Below, in pieces: positions 58,001 through 64,000 of a stretch of DNA of 64,000 bases. Made by a program: the position numbers and the translations under genes. This DNA is from Hyphomicrobium_A sp963759735 (GTDB lineage: Bacteria > Pseudomonadota > Alphaproteobacteria > Rhizobiales > Hyphomicrobiaceae): contig CAVXAF010000005.1 of the NCBI GenBank assembly GCA_963759735.1, positions 62,001 to 126,000 on the forward strand, written 5' to 3'. The notes under the pieces are model-generated. The model ran no database searches. It had not been told where the DNA came from and saw only the letters and a list, made by a program, of their open reading frames with translations. The first letter of the stretch is position 1, and every line of letters starts with the position of its first letter.

Positions 58001-58897
58001 GGTCGCCAGCTATGTGCCAGACGCGCAGGGCCGGCAGCGGACGGCGCACCTTGATCCATCGGACACCATCACCGTTTTCGACCGGCGCCGTGAGGTGCGG
58101 GTCCGCCGTGAGGATCAGGTGACCAGCGCGGTAGATGCTCCGGTCAAAAACGCTGTCGCCGACGCGCGCTATCACCGAAGTCCACGAAGGCCAATTGCGC
58201 GGCGAGCGAACGGGGCTCTTCCAGCTCGAAGATCAGCCGGACGCGCGTCCCTTTGATGCCTGCCGAACCAGTAAAGGCGACTACAACTCCGGCGCCTTCG
58301 AACTCCGGCAAATGCTCTGCGATGAATTCCTTGACTGCGGAGTTCAGCGTCGTCAGGCTCGCCCGCAAGGTCATCGACGTCGACGATGAACCAGCGTGTC
58401 GGAGGGTCCGCATAGTGGACTTGCTCCTTATTGGCCACGAGCCACCGACCGAAGTACGGCTCTGTGCGGGTCTCAGCCCGCGACCTGCCAGTGATCAGTG
58501 CCGCGTCCTCATGGCGCGCGAGCAACTTAAGCAAGTCGGGCCAATCGGCGAGTTCGTCCAGCCAACATTCGTGGACGCTGTGTTCGGAGATAAAGGTGGG
58601 GCCAATCTCTTCCCAGGTCCCGCCGTCCATTGGCTCCCCGGATGCCCAGGTGCCGCGCTCCTGAGTCGGGTGATGCCGGGGCGACAGGTACTTGTACGCC
58701 TTCTGCAGGCGATACGAAGGGCCGCGAACGCAAAGGTGAGCAGGATGCAGCCCGATGATGCTTACGACGCGGTCGTCGTACTCGGCGGGAACGGGCTTGG
58801 GACCCGCCGCGGCATGAAGGGCAATCATTTCGTCGGGAGAAAGCGACGCAACGTCATTGGGCGCAACTACGCCATTGTCGAGCATTTCGGTCCTCAT
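55091..58897 (-). CDS. Primase-helicase replication protein, three frameshifts
   Basis: Four reading-frame pieces join into about 1,270 residues. The N-terminal part (58,897 to about 58,050) is an archaeo-eukaryotic-type primase: 'RWFIVDVDDLAGEPDDA' (metal-binding DxD), 'GTRVRLIFELEEPR' and 'FDRSIYRAGHLILTADPHL'. The middle is a helicase with Walker A 'PPTPGVGKTRALLQ', a cysteine cluster ('GMCTDAVYG', 'HVCPSCPTGQRGACRW') and Walker B 'NLYVFDEGVLG'. The C-terminal piece (55,792-55,091) has 'HPDPRVKQVQDVITLGEVRQ', seen at the end of such proteins. Breaks lie near 58,340, 58,165 and 55,780. Confidence 0.7.
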
Positions 58898-59000
58898 TCA
58901 GCTTCCAAAGCGTCTCGCTATCGCAGGGCAGCAAATTGCGAGCGTGCTTATTCTAACATGCTGACTTGGTGGTCTTACCGAATAAAGCCGTTGATTGTGA

Positions 59001-59029
59001 TTGAGGACACAGTGGAGGCAATGTATAAT
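59001..59029 (+). promoter_or_regulatory. Sigma-70-type promoter
   Basis: TTGAGG (59001-59006), a 17-base spacer, and a consensus TATAAT (59024-59029). This is by far the best sigma-70-like pair I noticed in the accessory region. Confidence 0.55.
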
Positions 59030-59035
59030 GCGTGA

Positions 59036-59150
59036 GCGTTGGAGGTCGATAGGGCCTATGGGCGTCTCGCCTATCTGCGATCACAACAGCTTTCTCGTCA
59101 GCTTCCAAAAACATGCAGGGCGGCCATTGGGCCGCCCTTCTCGTTTTCGT
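59036..59150 (+). ncRNA. Candidate small RNA of the replication module
   Basis: From the promoter above a transcript of about 110 bases would end at the hairpin GGGCGGCC/GGCCGCCC (59118-59137, loop ATTG) followed by TTCTCGTTTTC. It could form an internal GGCG/CGCC stem near 59,060. An alternative is a 47-codon frame from ATG 59028 through the hairpin, which I think less likely. A control RNA for replication is plausible but unproven. Confidence 0.4.
59118..59137 (+). terminator. Intrinsic terminator before the RHH gene
   Basis: Perfect 8-bp GC stem, 4-base loop, then a T-rich stretch with interruptions. It sits 84 bases before the TTG start of the ribbon-helix-helix gene. Confidence 0.6.
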
Positions 59151-59220
59151 TCCACCATCCGGTAAGAAGCATTACCGCGTATGGTAATATGTATCCGTGA
59201 ATTGCCCACGGAGCACCGAA

Positions 59221-59404
59221 TTGAACCGCCGCAGAAAGCCCGAGAAGTTTCACCAAGTCGCGCAAGCCAGGACGTGTCTGACCAAGGTCGAATACGCCAC
59301 GCTTGGTCGCCATGCCCGAACTCAAGGGCAAAACGATCAGTGCGCTGATGCGTGAGCTGATCCTTGCCGAGGTTGGCACCACCTCAGCGCCTCAGACACG
59401 CTAA
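59221..59404 (+). CDS. Small ribbon-helix-helix-like protein, frameshifted
   Basis: From the TTG at 59221 (GGAG 8 bases upstream) the frame reads 'LNRRRKPEKFHQVAQARTCL', 'TKVEYATL', then one frame over 'VAMPELKGKTISALMRELIL' to the TAA at 59402-59404. The pattern of a beta strand, a helix, 'K-TISALMRELI' is that of CopG/Arc-type regulators. One extra base near 59,303 explains the break. The stop overlaps the helicase ATG (TAATG). Confidence 0.55.
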
Positions 59405-60705
59405 TGGCCAGTCTTGCACTCAACGCCGAGCAGCAGCGCGCCTACGACGCCGCGCTTTCCGGGTTCAACATGTTCATCACTGGCGGCGCCGGCACCGGCA
59501 AGTCGGTGCTCGTGCGGACGATCAATAGCCGTCTCGGCAGTTCCTGCTTGGTCGCCGCGCCAACGGGCCTCGCCGCTCTGAACGTCGACGGCTGCACCAT
59601 CCACTCACTCTTCAAGAGCGGTGCGGCTGCGTTGAAAGAGATCAGGACGTTGATCCTGGACGAAGCGTCCATGATACCGCCCGACTTGATCTCGCGACTT
59701 GTCGGCACCGCCAAGCGCGTGCGCGAGTGCGATGCGCCATGGGGCGGTCTGCAGGTAATCCTGGTGGGCGACCTTGCGCAAATCCCGCCCGTCATCCGTG
59801 GCGCCCATGCACACACCATTGAGAGCAAGTACGGCGGAGTTCCCTACTTCTTCGCTTCACGTGTGTTCAGCAGCTTCCGCCTCGTCGAGCTGCCGCAGAT
59901 CATGCGTCAGGCCGATCCAATCTTGTGCGAGGCCTTGCGCGAGCTGCGCTTCGGCCGGCTCACGGCGAACACCAACTCCATTTTCGACGGCTGCGTTGCG
60001 CCCCGGCCCGAGGGCGCGCTGGCGCTTGTTGTGACCAACAAAAGAGCCAGGGAAGTAAACGCGGCCGAGCTGGCCCGCCTGACGACGCCGGTTGCATCCT
60101 TCGTGGCCGACATCGACGGCGACGTCGACGAACGCGCGTACCCGACCGACGCCACACTGATGCTCAAGGCCGGCGCCCGCGTTGTAATCCTTCGTAACGG
60201 CGACGCATTTGTAAACGGAGATACCGGCCTGATTACCGCCATCAAGTCGACCACTGTCATGGTTCGGCTGGATCGCGGCGGCCACGCTGTCGAGATCGGC
60301 CGCGCCGAGTGGAACATCAAAGAGCCCATCGTAGAGACGTACCGCGATGACGACGGCCAGCAGCGCACGCGCGTTGTCGAGCAGCCCGTCGGCACGTTCC
60401 GGCAACTTCCCCTGCGGCTTGGCTGGGCGCTGTCGATTCACAAGGCGCAGGGCATGTCGCTGGATCGCGCGCACGTCGACTTAGGCGGCGGCACGTTCGC
60501 CCACGGCCAAGCATACGTTGCACTGTCCCGGGTCCGCTCGCTCGACGGCCTGACGCTGGAGCGAGCATTGCGCCCGTCGGACTTCATCTTCGATCACACG
60601 GCGCTCGGATACGAGTCTCGTCTTCATGCCGCTGACGCGCGTCGAGGATCAGGTGCGCGGTTGCTCCGTCTACAATCGCGATGGGCGCCCCTACCGCGGC
60701 GATGA
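59404..60705 (+). CDS. Pif1/RecD-like superfamily 1 DNA helicase
   Basis: The 433-residue 5'-3'-type helicase has Walker A 'ITGGAGTGKSVLVRT', 'VAAPTGLAALNVDGCTIHSL', Walker B 'LILDEASMIPPDLI', motif III 'VGDLAQIPPV', and the C-terminal motifs 'GWALSIHKAQGMSLDRAHVD' and 'QAYVALSRVRSLDGL'. It would unwind DNA during replication of the element. The last 30 residues are not family-like; an overlapping frame begins at 60,626, so the end may be disturbed. Coupled to the small regulator upstream. Confidence 0.9.
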   Translation: MASLALNAEQQRAYDAALSGFNMFITGGAGTGKSVLVRTINSRLGSSCLVAAPTGLAALNVDGCTIHSLFKSGAAALKEIRTLILDEASMIPPDLISRLVGTAKRVRECDAPWGGLQVILVGDLAQIPPVIRGAHAHTIESKYGGVPYFFASRVFSSFRLVELPQIMRQADPILCEALRELRFGRLTANTNSIFDGCVAPRPEGALALVVTNKRAREVNAAELARLTTPVASFVADIDGDVDERAYPTDATLMLKAGARVVILRNGDAFVNGDTGLITAIKSTTVMVRLDRGGHAVEIGRAEWNIKEPIVETYRDDDGQQRTRVVEQPVGTFRQLPLRLGWALSIHKAQGMSLDRAHVDLGGGTFAHGQAYVALSRVRSLDGLTLERALRPSDFIFDHTALGYESRLHAADARRGSGARLLRLQSRWAPLPRR

Positions 60706-60841
60706 CCGCCTGCCGTCATGTCCGCTGAGCAAGGCCGGCTGTCCCCAACTCTGTGCTGTGCCTGTTGGTTCCCAACATACACAGCCGAGCGTTGCGCCGT
60801 GGATCAGAAACTACTTTCCAACAGCCGAGCATACGTAGCCC

Positions 60842-61042
60842 ATGGACCAACATACTCCGATACGCAAGGCCGGCAGGCCGCCGCTTATCGGCAAAGCCTC
60901 GCACGCCGTGGCTGTGCGGATGGCAGCAAACGATTACGCTGTGTTTCTCGATCTGGCGCGACGCCAGGGCATGACTGCGAGCGGCTTGCTGCGGATGCTG
61001 GTCGACGACGCACTCGTGCAGGAAGAGTGCAGGCGCGAGTAA
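60842..61042 (+). CDS. Ribbon-helix-helix family small protein
   Basis: The 66-residue protein has 'RPPLIGKASHAVAVRMAAND' with an amphipathic strand, then 'YAVFLDLARRQGMTASGLLR', the RHH helix pair. It resembles CopG-like regulators of plasmids and phages. It lies 136 bases after the helicase and converges with the phage structural gene. Confidence 0.65.
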   Translation: MDQHTPIRKAGRPPLIGKASHAVAVRMAANDYAVFLDLARRQGMTASGLLRMLVDDALVQEECRRE

Positions 61043-61075
61043 CGAGCGTTACTACCGCACCCGACTCCGCGACGC

Positions 61076-62188
61076 TTAGGCGGTGGCGTAGGCCGCCGCC
61101 CGCGCCGCCCGCAGGTAGCTTCCGGCGTCGCCAAGCTCGATCTTCAAGCGCTTGGTGCTCAACTTCCATAGGCCGCCTTGGCCGCCGATGGCTTGCCCGG
61201 CTTGTCCGAGCATCCCCCACACTGACGCCTGCTGTTCGCTCGCCATCTTGTTCGCCATCAACTGACCGGCGTGGCTGTCGTACACGTTCTTCTCATAGTT
61301 CGGCGCCGCCGTCTGGTAGCCCGGCGTCTGCACTTGGTTGGGCTGATTGAAGACAGGCGATCCCTGCAAGTAGATCGACGCCTCGTTGAAGGCGCGCTCG
61401 CGATCCTGAACGTCTTCGTTCTGGATTTGGCCGCGGAGCTGCTGCTCAGTGTTGAGCTTCTGCGTCCAGTCCGAGTTCGTCTGGTTCTGGAACTGCGTTG
61501 CTTCGCCGATGGCGGCGCTGCGTAGCCCCTGCTCGCGACTGATGTTGTCGCCCGCGACCTGGTGCCCGGTGAGGTACGCCTGGTTTTCGAGCTGCAGGTA
61601 TGCGTCGTTCTGATTGCGCGCGACGTCGGCGTTGGTCGTCTGTGCGGCTCGGCCGTCAATCGGCAAGCCGCGGTCCTGCAGCATCTGCGCCTGACGGTCG
61701 TTCTGCTGCGCGAACATGGGATCGAGCCGCGCCTTGCCGCTGTTCCACACAGCGTCGGCAGCGCCCTGGTCGATCTGCTTCACGTCGCCGTAGTTGTTTG
61801 GATTGTACGCGAAGTCGTCGGCGCCCTTGTTCCAGACCTGCAACGCGTTCGTGTTGACCGCGCGCGGGTCATAGGGCGCGCTGTTGGCCATGCTGTACTC
61901 AGACGTGGGCAAGCCGCCCAGCGTCTGGTTGGCCTTTTGAGCCAAGGTCAAGCCAATCTGATTTTGCGTGTTCAGCGTCTGCTGATTGACCGGGTCCAGC
62001 GTCGTGTGCTGAGACAACGGCACGCCGTTCGCGTCACGCTGGTACGTGACGTTTCCGTTCGGGCCGTACATGTCGACCGCGCCGTACTTCGCGTTCTCCT
62101 GCGCAGCCTTGCTGTTCGCCGCCGCTTGCGCGTTCGCCGTTGCTACCGGATCGGGAGCTGCGGGTGGGGTGGGGCCGGATTTGCCCAT
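61076..62188 (-). CDS. Podovirus-like structural protein
   Basis: The 370-residue protein starts 'MGKSGPTPPAAPDPVATANA' and is Gln/Asn-rich: 'AAANSKAAQENAKYGAVDMY', 'GPNGNVTYQRDANGVP'. This start ('P-x-PDP-x-ATANAQ... G-x-x-TY') is typical of a virion-associated, probably tail or ejection, protein of podoviruses. Its C-terminus ('LSTKRLKIELGD') is like the start of chaperone-type ends of tail proteins. No other virion genes are in the window. Confidence 0.65.
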   Translation of the reverse strand: MGKSGPTPPAAPDPVATANAQAAANSKAAQENAKYGAVDMYGPNGNVTYQRDANGVPLSQHTTLDPVNQQTLNTQNQIGLTLAQKANQTLGGLPTSEYSMANSAPYDPRAVNTNALQVWNKGADDFAYNPNNYGDVKQIDQGAADAVWNSGKARLDPMFAQQNDRQAQMLQDRGLPIDGRAAQTTNADVARNQNDAYLQLENQAYLTGHQVAGDNISREQGLRSAAIGEATQFQNQTNSDWTQKLNTEQQLRGQIQNEDVQDRERAFNEASIYLQGSPVFNQPNQVQTPGYQTAAPNYEKNVYDSHAGQLMANKMASEQQASVWGMLGQAGQAIGGQGGLWKLSTKRLKIELGDAGSYLRAARAAAYATA

Positions 62189-62212
62189 GGTGTTACTCGT
62201 CCTCGTTGGGGG

Positions 62213-62383
62213 TTAGGCGGCCTGCTCAAGCAGGCGTGCGATCTGCGCGCTATGGCGGGTCACCGCCAGCACGCGCTGGCCGCGGATCAGGACCCAGAAG
62301 TGGGCGCCGCCGGAATCGGTGCGCGTCTTGGCGAGCGTTAGGCCGGCGGCGTGCGCGCGGCGTCGAAGCGTCTTCTCGGACAT
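62213..62383 (-). CDS. Small phage-type protein
   Basis: A 56-residue protein: 'MSEKTLRRRAHAAGLTLAKT' then 'RTDSGGAHFWVLIRGQRVLA' and 'VTRHSAQIARLLEQAA'. The GAGGG site lies 4 bases before the ATG. Its shape (basic helix, strand, strand, helix) is common for small phage DNA-associated proteins. It is 24 bases upstream of the structural gene in the same direction. Confidence 0.55.
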   Translation of the reverse strand: MSEKTLRRRAHAAGLTLAKTRTDSGGAHFWVLIRGQRVLAVTRHSAQIARLLEQAA

Positions 62384-62439
62384 GGGTCCCTCGTGTCTCT
62401 TAAGGGACGATTATACGCCACAAAGACGAGCATCTCGGC

Positions 62440-63475
62440 TCAGCCCTTCAATGACCTCTGGTATTCCTTGAATAAGCCCGAGCATGTGAGGTCGTTGCGG
62501 ACGAACACCCTCGGCGCAGCTCCGACCCTCCCTCCTGTCTTGCCGCCCCGCAAAGTTGAGGCCAACATCTCCCCGATGCTCTCTGCATCAGCCTTGGAGA
62601 AGCCTTGAGCGGTGGCAAATATTTGGCTGACTTGGGTGCGCTTCTTCGGAGTGAGGAGGCGCATATTCTGACTGTGAAAATGGAACCCCAGGAACACAAC
62701 CACCTCGCTGGCGCAAATCCGGTCCTCAATGGCGGTCAGCAAAGTCTGCTCTTGCACTTGTTCTGTGTAGGTCCGGATATTGCTGCCGATTGACGGCAGA
62801 TCGCAACTCCGCGGCTCTGTGCCAAACGGAATCGCTCGGTGTCCGAACGCCGGCCCCAGCGAGCCGTAAGGACGAAGCACTTCGAGGCCATCGAGGTAGC
62901 GTATCGCCTCCTCGTCGGACGCCCCGACTACACGGCCAAGCCAGCTTCTCAAAAATTGTTCGATGGTCCGGTCATAGTTGAATGATACAAACGACACGTT
63001 GGCAAAGAGCTTGGTGAAAGCGGAAGTCGGCACATCTGAAACGAGCATGCGCGCGAAGTGGCCGTACCAAGTGTTGTCAATTTCATCGAGATGAACGTAG
63101 TCCCTCGTCTCAACTGAGCCGTCGCAGTTCGGATGACGACTCCGCCAGCAACATTTGATGGGCGACCGCAATCTTGCCGCAGGACGCGACCTCTCCATCT
63201 TCTCGGTGGGCGTCGATGAAGTTGTCGATTGACCGGACGAGCTGGATGCCTTGCCTAATGAGGCGCGACGCCCGGAGATAGGTGCCGAAGTCTTTCGGAC
63301 CACAGTGACGCTTCAAGGCTTGGTAGAGGTCGGGATCACCCGACTTGAGGTTGCCGAACTCGGTGTGAAAGTCCAGTGTGCGGGCAATCATCTCCGCCAA
63401 CTGATACCCGACCGGGAGTCCGGCTTCGCTGCTGGCACCCGCGCCAACTATGAATAAAGTCTTCTTGGAAAACAT
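62440..63475 (-). CDS. SIR2-like family protein, frameshifted
   Basis: The start 'MFSKKTLFIVGAGASSEAGL' is the GAGxS nucleotide-binding loop of SIR2-like domains, followed in a second frame by 'ANVSFVSFNYDRTIEQFLRS' (the N-Y-D motif) and 'SEVVVFLGFHFHSQNMRLL' (the G-x-x-F/H-x-N motif). The frame changes near 63,110-63,125; joined the protein has about 345 residues. SIR2-like proteins in mobile elements often degrade NAD in response to phage. No second defence gene is adjacent, so a stand-alone system or remnant is possible. Confidence 0.75.
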
Positions 63476-63927
63476 GCTTGGCCCTCGTCTGCGCGATGTA
63501 AGGGCGAGTCCACGCTGCGTTCCAAGAGGTTTTCACCCTCCGCGCAAGCGCGGCGGTACCAGTACCGTCTTCGGGTTCCCATCAGATGGTACCTTTCGGC
63601 AAACCCGGGCGGGGGTCCGCCCCGCATAGTGCGCGCCGGAAAATCTCGTACCCCCACCCCCATCGCTCAATCAGCCTCGCCGCGCACGCCGCGTCACTCG
63701 TGGTCGCCCGGCCCGCGCTGTCGGTAGCGACGCACGCGCATGTCTCAACGGCTTCGGATTTCTCGTCCGCCTTGCACAGCGTGCAATGAACGAGTGAGCG
63801 CCGTTACCACCTCAAGATAACGGGGCTACGAGGTGCATCAGCATCCGCGGATTCAGCTTGGAAAGGTCGTCGACTCATGTTCTTTATTCCTCAGAATTAA
63901 GAACACAAATTATCAGGATGACCAGCA
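63476..63927. other. Intergenic region at the right edge
   Basis: This 452-base stretch between the SIR2-like gene (minus) and a possible gene at the edge has no supported gene. The part near 63,880-63,920 is AT-rich and may hold a promoter. Confidence 0.4.
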
Positions 63928-64000
63928 ATGGCAGCAGGAACTCGCAATCGAACGACACGCAACTCGGCCAGACTGCACGCCGTGGGGTACTTGCGGACGA
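63928..64000 (+). CDS. Possible gene start at right edge, partial
   Basis: An open frame from ATG 63928 ('MAAGTRNRTTRNSARLHAVG') runs to the window end, with CAGGA 9 bases upstream. Only 24 codons are visible; no identification is possible. Confidence 0.3.
   Translation, partial: MAAGTRNRTTRNSARLHAVGYLRT

Larger units (their letters stand above)
58898..59220. other. Divergent control region of the replication module
   Basis: A 323-base gap between the primase-helicase (minus) and the ribbon-helix-helix/helicase operon (plus). It is AT-richer than its flanks and holds the promoter-hairpin unit described separately. An origin or operator could lie here; I see no iterons. Confidence 0.45.

Noticed and set aside
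60626..60838. 70-codon frame overlapping the helicase end
   Set aside because: Cys/Pro-rich and no clear ribosome site; could be the true helicase end in another frame, but I cannot decide, so it is only noted at the helicase.
63600..63700. C-rich run resembling the tRNA 3' end, considered as the second attachment site
   Set aside because: Only a short CCCCCACCCCC-like run is shared; the T-arm sequence GGTTCAAATCC is absent.

Overview
The window looks like a chromosomal segment of an alphaproteobacterium of the order Hyphomicrobiales, probably Hyphomicrobiaceae-like. The evidence is the separate F0 ATP synthase operon with a b' subunit, the aa3 oxidase operon order ctaC-ctaD-ctaB-coxF-ctaG-ctaE-DUF983-SURF1, a BcsS-like protein, a phasin and GC-rich codon use. 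This is inference from gene content; no search was run.

Layout. 1-7.3 kb, mostly plus strand: the end of metX, metW, the F0 operon atpI-B-E-F'-F with a strong terminator, a minus-strand lipoprotein, ispH, thrB and rnhA. 7.3-24 kb: peroxiredoxin, a DsbD-type periplasmic domain, yqgE, then one long minus-strand series running from ctaC down through the oxidase and its assembly factors into thrC, an M16 peptidase, an acetyltransferase and a very large GGDEF/EAL membrane protein. Many of these genes overlap by ATGA-type junctions. 24-36 kb is envelope and export: IalB-like protein, phasin, BcsS, a TetR-MFP-RND efflux operon with a clear palindromic operator candidate, a convergent DevBCA-type ABC exporter, and a DUF2147 protein. 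36-46 kb: esterase, a large unknown membrane protein with two small membrane proteins, a pabB-pabC fusion coupled to a GT39-like transferase, a DPM1-like glycosyltransferase, a LABN protein and MgtC.

At 46.17 kb lies the initiator tRNA-fMet. The 3' end of a large serine recombinase gene lies antisense over its 3' half, so this is the left edge of an integrated element that runs to or beyond the right edge. The accessory region carries unknown membrane proteins, a Crp/Fnr regulator and small stress-type genes (DUF6894, DUF3606, GFA). It also carries a phage- or plasmid-like replication module (primase-helicase, ribbon-helix-helix proteins, Pif1-like helicase), a podovirus-like structural protein and a SIR2-family protein that may be antiviral.

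The most interesting signal is non-coding. Between 53.77 and 54.11 kb two units stand in tandem. Each has an exact GGAAC-N16-CGTT promoter (the EcfG general-stress sigma consensus), then about 90 bases with CUCC/CUCCC-type loops, then its own intrinsic terminator. A third, near-consensus EcfG box points the other way at a small Cys-motif protein. I read these as two general-stress small RNAs of GsrN/CcsR type.

About twenty single-base frame breaks were found. Six fall in metX, metW and atpB in the first 2.4 kb, and many more in the accessory region. Those in essential core genes are most simply assembly errors, so broken genes here should be re-sequenced before being called pseudogenes.
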